Shown here in pieces: positions 10,798-19,434 of a DNA stretch of 64,000 nt. Within the stretch, counting starts at the first letter, position 1. Each line of letters opens with the position of its first letter. The stretch is from the NCBI RefSeq assembly GCF_000499845.2, contig NC_023750.2:27160643-27224642 (forward strand), read 5' to 3'. The position numbers were made by a program, and so were the translations under genes. This DNA is from Phaseolus vulgaris (taxonomy: Eukaryota > Streptophyta > Magnoliopsida > Fabales > Fabaceae). Below the pieces are notes generated by a model, which was given only the letters and a program-made list of their open reading frames with translations, made no database searches and was not told the origin of the DNA.

Positions 10798-12699
10798 ATG
10801 GCCCCCACCAGACGACGCACAGCACGCGCAGCCCCAGCAGAACTATCCATGCAGCAGGTCCTGGAGATAATGAGGGGGCTGCAACAGGACATGGCGGATT
10901 CAAAGATGGAGCAGGAACGCATGCAGGCAGACCTTGACGCCTCGCATGAGCGGAACGAAGAGCTCCACCGTGTGAATGAGGAGTTGCGCCAGGGCCTGAG
11001 AAACGATCGGAGGCGGCCTGGACAGGACGAGATGGAGAACCATTCCCCACCAAGGGAGTTTTCCACTCCTTTCTCGCAGGAGATCCTAGACGCAGCGATC
11101 CCGAACACATTCACGGGACCCAAGGTGATCTTCACCGGGATGGAGGACCCAGAGACGCACCTTGCTGCATTCCACACACAGATGGTCCTGATAGGCGGTT
11201 CTGATGCTGCCAAGTGCAAGCTCTTCATGAGCACCCTGACCGGGATGGCTATGGATTGGTTCATTAGCCTCCCAGAGGGTCATATCACATCTTTCCACCA
11301 ATTGTCGCGGTTATTCAGAGAACAGTACTTAGCCAACAAGGCCCCGCCGCCGGTCTCCTACGATCTGTTTGATGTGAAGCAGTACCAGGGGGAGACCCTG
11401 AAGGAGTATATCAATCGCTTCGGGGCCCAGGTTGTGAAGGTTGGTACAACGGAGGAGCCTATGATCGTGTACGCATTTGTGAAAGGCGTATGCCCCGGCC
11501 CCTTTGGAGAGTCCATTATCCGCAACCGTCCTAGGACTTTCGCTGAACTACGGCGTAGGGCGGTAGAGCATATTGCTTCTGAAGGGGAGGTATGTGTGAA
11601 GCGCACCAGCGCCGTACCCTTACGCCCGAGGGGACCGGCGCGAGCTCAACCCGTCAGGGTCAATGAGACCACGACGGGGAGAAAGAAGCCAGAGGCGAGA
11701 CGCCCCTACGAGGCTAGAAAGCCCCAGCCCCGGGGTCCAGCAGGAGGCGAACGCCCCGCCAGAGAAAGAGCGAGACCGGCGAGGTACAACTTCGTGGTTG
11801 AGTTGAAGGATTTAATCGCCGTGCCTAACATAGCCGAAAGGCTGAGGCGACCGGCGAAGACCGACAAGGTGTTAGGGCCCCGTAAAGACTCTTGGTGCGA
11901 ATTCCACGAGGCTTTCGGGCACCACATCGATAATTGCCTGTCGTTGGGCTACCAGCTAGATGAGCTGGTGAGGACTTGGTTTTTGAAGGACTATGTCGTA
12001 GATCCCACAACGACCGCCACCTTGCCGCCGCCGGCAGATGAACCAGCACACGAGATGCCTGTGCTTGGCGAGGTCCACACCATTGCTGGAGGTTTTTCCG
12101 GCGGAGGACCCACCGCCTCCCAGCGGAAGAAATACGCGAGGGGGGTGAATTCAATCGAGGAGAGGCTCTCGGGGGAGCCATGGGAGTCAGATATTGTGTT
12201 CACAAGAAGAGACCTCCGAGATGTGGTACCCCACGACAACGACCCCGTTGTCATCTCAATTGTCATAGCCGGAAGGAAGGTGCATAGAGTGCTGGTAGAC
12301 CAAGGAAGTTCGGCAGATGTCATGTTTTTGTCGACCTTTAATAAGTTACGGCTGTCCCCTGATCTGTTGAGTCCCTATACTGGGTGCTTGTATGGGTTCG
12401 GGGATAACCAGGTAGAAGTCCGGGGGTACCTGGAGTTGAGGACCACGTTCACAGACGGAGAGGCCTCCCGTACCGAGAGCATCCGGTACCTCGTCGTGAA
12501 CGCTAATTCTGCCTACAATATTTTGCTGGGCAGACCGGCGTTAAATCGTCTGAGCGCGGTGTCCTCCACCCGTCACATGAAGATGAAGCTGCCGGACCTC
12601 AGTGGCCGGGTGATAGTCATCAGGTCAGACCAGGAGGAGGCGAGGAAATGCTATGGAAAACAGCCTGAAAACGAAGAGAGGCATATTCATGGTGTATGA
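10798..12699 (+). CDS. TE-2 gag and aspartic protease (open frame)
   Basis: Start chosen at ATG 10798 (MAPTRRRTARAAPAE), matching the basic N-terminus of other copies; the frame is open a little further upstream, but that part is TE-1 LTR. Residues ~20-70 form a helical stretch (QQVLEIMRGLQQ). The retrotransposon gag domain follows (MDWFISLPEGHI, FREQYLANKAPPPVSYDLFD), then a basic region and a variant zinc knuckle (WCEFHEAFGHHIDNC). Next come the conserved GEVHTIAGGFSGGG and a retropepsin-like protease (VLVDQGSSADVMF, YNILLGRPALNR). An extra base near 12655 shifts the frame so that it ends at 12699 instead of running into reverse transcriptase. Function: particle protein and its maturation enzyme. 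Confidence 0.88.
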   Translation: MAPTRRRTARAAPAELSMQQVLEIMRGLQQDMADSKMEQERMQADLDASHERNEELHRVNEELRQGLRNDRRRPGQDEMENHSPPREFSTPFSQEILDAAIPNTFTGPKVIFTGMEDPETHLAAFHTQMVLIGGSDAAKCKLFMSTLTGMAMDWFISLPEGHITSFHQLSRLFREQYLANKAPPPVSYDLFDVKQYQGETLKEYINRFGAQVVKVGTTEEPMIVYAFVKGVCPGPFGESIIRNRPRTFAELRRRAVEHIASEGEVCVKRTSAVPLRPRGPARAQPVRVNETTTGRKKPEARRPYEARKPQPRGPAGGERPARERARPARYNFVVELKDLIAVPNIAERLRRPAKTDKVLGPRKDSWCEFHEAFGHHIDNCLSLGYQLDELVRTWFLKDYVVDPTTTATLPPPADEPAHEMPVLGEVHTIAGGFSGGGPTASQRKKYARGVNSIEERLSGEPWESDIVFTRRDLRDVVPHDNDPVVISIVIAGRKVHRVLVDQGSSADVMFLSTFNKLRLSPDLLSPYTGCLYGFGDNQVEVRGYLELRTTFTDGEASRTESIRYLVVNANSAYNILLGRPALNRLSAVSSTRHMKMKLPDLSGRVIVIRSDQEEARKCYGKQPENEERHIHGV

Positions 12700-13775
12700 A
12701 CGTCCGCCGAGCGAGGACGCGACGATGATTGAGGCGACGCCCGCTGAGCTAACGCCTGAAGAGGCCATAGCGGAGAGGGTGATGCCCGAAGCAGATGTGC
12801 CAATGGAGGAAGGCCCTGACGAAGCGGCGCCCGTAGAAGAGGAGGCGCCCGTCGAAGAGGCGGCGCCCGTAGAAGAGGCGGCGCCCGTCGAAGATGATAG
12901 CAGGGAGCAGCCTGCGGCTAACGCCGTAGAAAGGGAGATTGGCGGCAAGACTTTCAAGTTAGGAAGTTCGCTAAGCCCAGAAGAACAGGAAGGGGTGGCA
13001 AAAGTGATTTCACGCCACCTGGATGCCTTCGCATGGTCCGCCTCGGACATGCCAGGCATCGACCCCGATTTCCTGTGTCACCACCTCAGCATGGACGCCA
13101 CGGTTCGCCCCGTGCGTCAGAGAAGGAGAAAGTTCAATGAGGAACGACAACAGGTGGTGAAAGGCGAAACCCAGAAGCTGCTAAGTGCTGGCCACATCAG
13201 GGAGATTCAGTACCCTGAGTGGCTCGCCAACGTCGTCTTGGTGAAAAAGGCGAACGGAAAGTGGAGGATGTGTGTTGACTTCACGGACCTGAACAAGGCA
13301 TGCCCAAAGGACTCGTATCCGCTGCCCAGCATCGACGCCTTGGTAGACAGTGCGTCCGGCAGCAAGGTGCTAAGTTTCCTTGACGCCTTTTCAGGGTACA
13401 ACCAAATCAAGATGCACCCAAGAGACGAGAGCAAGACTGCATTCATGACTGAGACATGCAGTTACTGCTATAAGGTGATGCCCTTCGGGCTAAAAAATGC
13501 GGGCGCCACGTACCAGAGGCTAATGGACTAGGTCTTGGCGCCAATGCTTGGGAGGAATGTGTACGCCTATGTAGACGACATGGTGGTGGCGTCGCAGAAT
13601 AGGGTGCAGCACATGGCAGACCTGGAGGAGTTATTCAACACAATATCCAAGTAACGCCTCAAGTTGAACCCCGATAAGTGTGTTTTCGGGGTAGAGGCCG
13701 GTAAGTTCTTGGGTTTTTTGCTCACCGAGAGGGGGATAGAGGCGAACCCCGACAAATGTGCGGCTATTATCGGGG
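12653..13775 (+). pseudogene. TE-2 reverse transcriptase, broken
   Basis: Continues pol in a second frame after the frameshift at ~12655. It begins with an acidic linker holding about four copies of an 18-bp repeat (APVEEA), 12832-12895. The reverse transcriptase palm follows: KWRMCVDFTDLNKACPKDSYP, FLDAFSGYNQI, VMPFGLKNAGATYQRL. A stop at 13529-13531 comes before the YVDDMVV active-site motif (~13570-13590), and another lies at about 13652-13654. Homology ends inside EANPDKCAAII near 13775, where ~90 bp is missing. Confidence 0.85.
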
Positions 13776-15014
13776 CACCCGTACTTCCAGTGCCTCAAGA
13801 GAAACAGTCGCTTTGCATGGACTGATGAATGCGAAGCGGCTTTCATTAAGCTGAAGGAGTACCTGGCGACGCCACCGGTCCTCTGCAAGCCGGTAACGGG
13901 TGTGCCCCTCCGGTTGTATTTTACTGTAACGGAGCGGGTCATCAGTTCTGTGTTGGTCCAAGAGCAGGACCAGAGTCAGAAGCCCATCTACTTCGTAAGC
14001 AAGGCCTTACAGGGGGCTGAGACGAGGTACCAAGCACTAGAGAAGGCAGCGCTGGCGGTAGTGTTCTCGGCTAGGAGGCTCCGTCATTACTTCCACAGCT
14101 TTACGGTGGTGGTGATGACCAATCTCCCTATACAGAAAGTGCTGCAGAAACCTGATGTGGCAGGAAGAATGGTACGCTGGGCGGTGGAGCTGTCAGAATT
14201 CGACATCCAGTACGAGCCTAGAGGATCTATCAAAGGGCAGGTGTACGCAGATTTTGTAGCAGAACTTTCGCCCGGAGGTGAGCAAGAGGTGGAAGCGAGT
14301 TCGCAGTGGCTGCTCTCGGTTGATGGCTCTTCAAACAGACAAGGGAGCGGTGCGGGAATAGTCTTGGAGGAGCCCGACGGCATACTGATAGAGCAGGCCT
14401 TGCGTTTTGCCTTCAAGGCAAGTAACAATCAGGCAGAATATGAAGCCCTGATAGCAGGAATGCTCTTGGCCAAGGAGATGGACGCACAAAATCTCCTGGT
14501 GAAGAGCGATTCTCAGTTGATTACGGGGCAGGTGTCGGGTGAGTTCCAGGCGAAGGACCCACAGATGGCGGCGTATCTGAGATACGTCCAGTTATTGAAG
14601 GGGGCGTTCAACGCTCTTGAGCTGATACATGTCCCGAGGGAGCAGAATGCCAGAGCTGACCTGCTCGCAAAGCTGGCCAGCTCAGGCAAGGGGGGTAGAC
14701 AGAGGAGAGTGATCCAGGAGACTCTCAAAGCTCCGCGTCGATTCGTGGAAGACAACAGGGTGGATGTCCTCCAGATTTATACATCAAGGGGAAGGCCGAG
14801 GAGTCATTCCTCTTTGACCCAAGATACGCAGAGGGCGCCCCGCATCAGCATGTACGCGGGTGTACCTGAGGAGGAGCAGATGCAGGTATGTGTTTTGTCC
14901 AAGGGAGCGGTGCGGGAACAACCTGGAGACTTTAGATGGAGGCCCCATCCCGCGCAGTTGGAATGCAGCCAACTTAAAATTTTATTTCAGTTGACTTATG
15001 TAAGCAGTATGTAA
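13758..15014 (+). pseudogene. TE-2 RNase H and second RNase H, fused to pol C-terminus
   Basis: RNase H of the gypsy type (FAWTDECEAAFIKLKEYL to KGQVYADFVAELS) is followed by the second, archaeal-type RNase H known from Tat elements: DGSSN, QAEYEAL, KSDSQL and ARADLLAKLASS carry the acidic residues. After VCVLSKG the frame jumps to the last residues of pol (the PRSWNAANLKF region in TE-5, read here in another frame), so the integrase is absent. The junction carries a 19-bp copy of 14340-14358 at 14900-14918, a templated filler. Confidence 0.85.
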
Positions 15015-15025
15015 CAATTTAGTTG

Positions 15026-15083
15026 AAGGGGACGCTCTTTTTCCCTCTCGGGGGTTTTTTAATGAGGTCACCCTAATAAAAGG
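15026..15083 (+). promoter_or_regulatory. Conserved post-pol block with AATAAA (TE-2)
   Basis: GGGGACGCTCTTTTTCCCTC, a CCC/GGG stem, a T run, AATGAGGTCACCC and AATAAAA. Counterpart of the blocks at 4392-4449, 34645-34700 and 40714-40774. Confidence 0.6.
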
Positions 15084-15149
15084 AAAAACCAGTTTGAGAA
15101 AAAGAAGTGCTTTGGTTTTCAGCCTTTATCTTTCCTTGTTTGAAGTAAT

Positions 15150-15275
15150 GTGATACGCCGCCTAGGCCATGGCGTCGCCAAGAAAGAAGGCGTCGCCTAG
15201 GTCATGGCGTCGCCCAGAAAGAAGGCGCCACCTAGATAAGGGCGTCGCTCATGAGCAGGCGTCGCCCAAGTGAAG
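15150..15275. repeat. GGCGTCGCC repeat cluster (TE-2)
   Basis: Seven or so copies of (G)GCG(T/C)CGCC within 126 bp, separated by AAGAAAG-type spacers. GGCGTCGCC is almost self-complementary, so single strands could fold. Comparable clusters lie at 34764-34860 and 51595-51715. Confidence 0.8.
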
Positions 15276-15467
15276 GCATGCACCGCTGGAAGAACAGGAC
15301 GAAAGGAAAGCGCGCAGTACATGAAGCATATGCAAAGTGAAGTGGCGTTACAAAAAATCAAGTATGACATTGAAAAGTTGTTGTTACAAGCAATGTTCAA
15401 TACAATGGGAGCAGTACAAACGGAGCAAACGCTACAAATCATGCAAAAACACGAACAAGCCATTTTC

Positions 15468-16432
15468 TCAGCGCTCATCAGAGTCATCACTGGAGGAAGG
15501 CGAAGCCCCTTTTCCAGCCCGCAGCGCTCGAGTAAGTCGTGTCCTCTTTTCGTGGTTTATTTTCGAACCTGCACCAGGGGAAAAGACGTGTTAGAGGCAC
15601 CATGAAGAAAGACAGGCACAGTTAGAAAGTAACGAAGGCCGAGTGTCCTAAGGCAGTAGTTCTTACATATGTACTTCTCAAGAGTTCCAGCGTTGAACTC
15701 CAGGCTGATCACCGTAGCAGAGTCAAAACCTCTTGCCTCAGCAAGAATCCGGCAAGCTATTTGATCACTTGGAGCCAGATTCTTGAGGGGTTTGGCTTTG
15801 AGGACCTTCTCCTCTCTCACCCAGTACAGCGGAAACCCATCCAGAGCGTCGGGAACAAGATCAGTACGGCAGATCTTGAAGAACCGGCCTTTCCACCAGG
15901 TGAACGAGCTCTGGAAGGGTGTGAAGAGAACTCTCCCGGGTACATTGCTGAGAGTTACCCAGAGGTTGTGTCTCTGCCTCTTCACCTCAAAGAAGTGAAG
16001 AAAGAGGTCAACCGAGGGTGCACAACCCAGAAACCCGAAGAGAATGTCGAAGGCTTTGACAAAGGCCCAGCTCTTGGGATACAACTGGGCCGGAGCCACG
16101 TTGATCTCCGTCAGCAGTTCCTTCTCGAACCAAGAAAAGGGTAAGCGCACTCCGATGGTCTTGAACACCACCTGGTAAAAGTAAAAGAAAGGGACCCCGT
16201 CGTTGGCCCGTTCGTCTCCACATACTGGCTCCCCTAGAGTGCAAGGGAGCACAGCGATGTCGTCGTCATGCCTCCTCGCGAAGGCCCGGTGGTCATAGGA
16301 ACACGAATCCCCTTTGTGCTCCCTTATGGCCCTGGTAGAGAGTAAGCATGAACACTCGTCAAGAAGTTCATTCGAAGCCCAAGGATACAAGTCTTTGGGA
16401 CGGACCCTGGAGGGAGCAGCGTGAGACGACAT
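15468..16432 (-). CDS. TE-2 antisense ORF 1 (aORF1), spliced, intact 288 aa
   Basis: Exon 1 runs from ATG 16432 to 15667, the intron 15666-15569 (98 nt, GTAAGA...GGTGCAG), exon 2 15568-15468. Exon lengths 766 + 101 = 867 nt give 288 codons plus stop, exactly as in TE-5. The protein is one globular domain of the 'putative gypsy type transposon' kind: DLYPWASNELLDEC, LPFSWFEKELLTEIN, APAQLYPKSWAFVKAFDILFG (20 or fewer residues at a time), LDGFPLYWV. It ends in a short basic then serine/acidic tail (SPSSSDDSDER). No catalytic motif is evident. It lies on the strand opposite gag-pol and points towards it. Expression and role are unknown. Confidence 0.82.
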
Positions 16433-17653
16433 TCTTTAACAAGGTCAGGACTGCCAGAAATGCAAGAGTTGAGCGAGGGGAGCGAAGGCTGGAACAACCC
16501 TTCGTCAGAGAAGAAAGGGTGCAAGAAGGAAGGGTGCAAGAAGAAAGAACGCAAGTAGGTTATGAAGAGTGAGAAAATGATGAAGATAGTCCCAGAGTTT
16601 GAAGAGTTAAATAAAGCGGTTAGAGCGCCAAACGACGCGAATGGGTGCACCGCACGATTGATACACGTGGCAGAAGATGAAAGGATGACGCTGGCACCAC
16701 TGGTTTAAATTAGAAAACGTCGCATCAGCAGAATATCCAGTGGTACGATGCGTCGTCGAAAGTGAGTCAGGGGTACAGCAGGAGTTAGAACTTAATGGAA
16801 TGACTGAATGCCCCATCAACCATACAAACAGCGCCACGTGGATCAAGTCGAATGACGGAACGTCCCATCAGCTATACAAGAAGCGCCACGTGGATGGCAC
16901 AGACAAAACCTTGAGCTCTTCGCTGTCATCAGGAGTCGACCAAGACAAGAATCAAAGTCAATGTCGATGTAAAGGTAACACCCGAGGCGTCGCTCGGAAG
17001 GACGTGAAGGGCGACGCCAGCGTGAGACGCCACGGGCGTCGCCAACCCAAATACCAACTGGCGTCGCCTCCCCGATACCCACAGGTAGGAAAGACTGTGG
17101 AGGGAGATAAGACCGCTAAACGCCAGCGAATCGCTGGCAGGGCGTTCCCCGATACCTGTGGGAAGGAAAGACCATGGAGGGAACAGACCCCCCCCGGAGC
17201 ATTCGGCGTTTTAGACACCCGAGGACAATACGGTGCTGCTGTAGCAGGCCTCTCCCTAGGCGTGGGCGCCGGGCGTTAAGGATCAAGGAAAGGACCTTTT
17301 GGTATTAGAAACACCCCGTGGACGATACGGCGTCACTAAGTGAGCCTCTCCATGGGCGTGGGGGTTGGCACACGACTTTTCTTGGTCATACAAAGCCGCC
17401 CAACGAAGCGAAAGAAGCAAGTATAACACAAACGAAACAACCGAAGCATAAGAAGGCGAAATATGAGAATGAGATCGCACAAGCAGAATCGTATATGGCA
17501 AAAACACAAAAGCAATCATATGAACGCCCAAATTTGTAGCAAGAGTACGGATAGTTCAAAGAATTACAAGTTTGAACAAAGAAAGTCAAAAGCAAGCGTA
17601 AAGAATAAAGGAATTAAGCTTGAAAGTGAAGGTGGCGGTTGAGAGACAGCGGT
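16433..17653. other. TE-2 spacer between the antisense genes, with hairpin motifs
   Basis: About 1.2 kb without a coding frame that I trust. It holds G-box CACGTGG at 16664-16670 and further copies near 16834 and 16886; GGCGTCGCC-like repeats 16985-17068; two copies of hairpin motif 1 (17068-17110 and 17145-17185); and two copies of hairpin motif 2 (17216-17264 and 17311-17362). The counterpart in TE-5 is 47342-48498. Confidence 0.75.
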
Positions 17654-18873
17654 TCAGTCATCCACGTCCATGGGCACGACCTTCCCGTCGACGACATGGT
17701 TCATGGGGTCGCAGTTCGAAATATTGATGCCAGGGTTCTCGCAGGACGCCTGGGTCAGAGCCTCTTGGAACCCTTCCTCGAAAGTGCCCGCCATCTCCTG
17801 GATAAGAGACTTTTTCTCCTTCTCTAGCTCCTCAATGGCGGCATCCCCAGAGGTCACCTGCTTCTCCAGAGCCTCTTTCTCCACGCGAAGCCGACTGACT
17901 TCGACCTGTAGTTTGTCGTAGTCAGCCCGAAGAAGGTACATCGCTTTGGCCTGGGTGGCCATCTCCCCCTCCAACCGCTCCGTCTTGTCAGCCTGCTCAC
18001 GGCAACGGTCCTTCAGGTCCTTCTGAATTTCTGCATCAGCTTTAAGCAATTCCTGAAGGCCCGTCACCTGGACTTGGAGGGCGACTTCACGAGTATAAAG
18101 GCCAGCCTGGAGCTCCAATGCCTCTGCCAGTTGCCTCTCAGTTTCTGCTTTGGACTCTTGCACTTGCTTCAGAGAGGTTTGGTAGGTTTCGTTCTGGCGC
18201 CCCAGGGTCCTCATTTCCTCCTCCAGAGTAGTAGCCTTTGTTTCTAAGGCCTGGAGAGTTTGAGCCTGCATGACCGCGTTTCTGGCCTGGGCGCGCCATT
18301 CAAGAGCCACCGCCAAGAAGGCCCCCAAGTAGAAGGGCATGCCTTCCTTCCTGTCGGTGCCCTCTGGCAGAGTTCCGCCACTGAAACCCCTCATTAGATG
18401 CATAATCGGGGGAGGGATGGCGATGAAATCAGGGGCGGCAGCGACGGAAGCAGGGGAAGCAATGGTTTCTGTCGGCGGCGGAGGCGGGGCAGACTCGGCG
18501 CCTTCGCCCCTTTCCTCTTGGAGCGACATGGGAGGGAGTGAGGTTGCACTCGGGGGGTTGTCCATGAAGGGGTTCCCTCCCTGGGGCGACGCCTCTACCG
18601 AAAGAGGAACCCGCGCAGATTTTCTTCTTCTGAAGGGGGCCACGCCTTCTGAATCCTCATCATCTGATAAAATCTCCAAAACCCGTTTCCCTTTGTCAAG
18701 GGGGGTTGGAGCCGGTGACGAGGCCGCGGCTAGGGGAACGGCGGCGATAGGCAGAGGAGAGTTGGGAGTTGGAAGCGCTTCGGGGCCAGGTGGAGATGAC
18801 GGAGATGGGCTAGAGGGAGCTTCAGCAGTGACTGGAGGTGGCGGTGACAGAGTCGGTGGGGGAACCGGATCGG
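17654..18873 (-). pseudogene. TE-2 antisense ORF 2 (aORF2), coiled-coil exon only
   Basis: Homologous to exon 2 of the TE-5 aORF2 (49810-48499). The frame is open throughout: a Pro/Ser-rich low-complexity N-part, a basic patch (FRRRKSAR), then IMHLMRGFSGG, a long coiled coil (heptad-rich LEEEM...LEKQV...LEKEKK) and a conserved end, NHVVDGKVVPMDVDD. Exon 1 and the start of exon 2 are gone: at 18873/18874 the gene is joined to the middle of the LTR, so the frame begins artificially inside the LTR (MTFNYLA). Not functional as a whole gene. Confidence 0.85.
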
Positions 18874-19421
18874 CCAGGTAATTAAAAGTCATTCAATACA
18901 GATTCCCTTTCGAGCATTCAGGTACTATAATGGCTCCCAAGCGTTTCAACGTCTTAAATGCGCTACGTTTTCTAATTAAACGCTTTAATGAGTGCGTTAC
19001 GTTTGTGATTAAAAGCGCTTTAAGGCGCTTTAAATGCTTGGGTAGTTTAAATAGCGCGGAGAATGTTGGAAAAAGGGTGGGAACTTTTGGGCAAATCTAC
19101 GAGAGATCTCCCTAGTTGCTTGCTCGTGCATCAAGGTTACGTATAAGTGACTGGGAAATATTTTTGCCTGAAAGAGACAACACACACACAAATACACAGT
19201 TATTTTTTGCCACCTTCAGAGTGCTATACGCGGTGCTCAGAGACGGAGGTGAATAGTTTTGGTGTTTCTTGCTGGCTGACTTTAGCGTCGGAGTGCACAC
19301 GGTCGCTAGGACGCCTCTTTGTCCTCTTTTTTGCAGGAATCCATAGGCAACCAGTGGAAAGGAGTCCCTAGCTGACGGTTGAGGTCGCGCACGAAGACGT
19401 CCCGGTCAACCGGACAGAACA
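18874..19421 (+). repeat. TE-2 3' LTR, 3' part only
   Basis: Matches the last ~510 bp of the complete family B LTR at 51524-52707. Contains ACTATAATGG (TATA region), palindromic AAGCGCTTTAAGGCGCTTTA near 19014-19033, the shared U5 motif CTGACTTTAGCGTCGGAGTG, and the end CGGACAGAACA at 19421. Confidence 0.88.
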
Positions 19422-19434
19422 GGATTCATATCAC

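Larger units (their letters stand above)
10794..19421 (+). mobile_element. TE-2: family B Tat-type retrotransposon, heavily deleted
   Basis: Plus-strand order: gag-protease (10798-12650), reverse transcriptase, RNase H and second RNase H, then only the last residues of pol. Two minus-strand genes follow (aORF1 15468-16432, aORF2 fragment 17654-18873) and then the last 548 bp of a family B LTR. Missing: 5' LTR and leader, ~90 bp between reverse transcriptase and RNase H, nearly all integrase, exon 1 of aORF2, and the first half of the 3' LTR. It appears to sit inside a LINE, whose sequence starts at 19422. Confidence 0.88.

Noticed and set aside
18339..18881. Gly/Ala/Ser-rich 180-codon plus-strand frame
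   Set aside because: Low-complexity shadow of the Pro/Ser-rich linker of aORF2.
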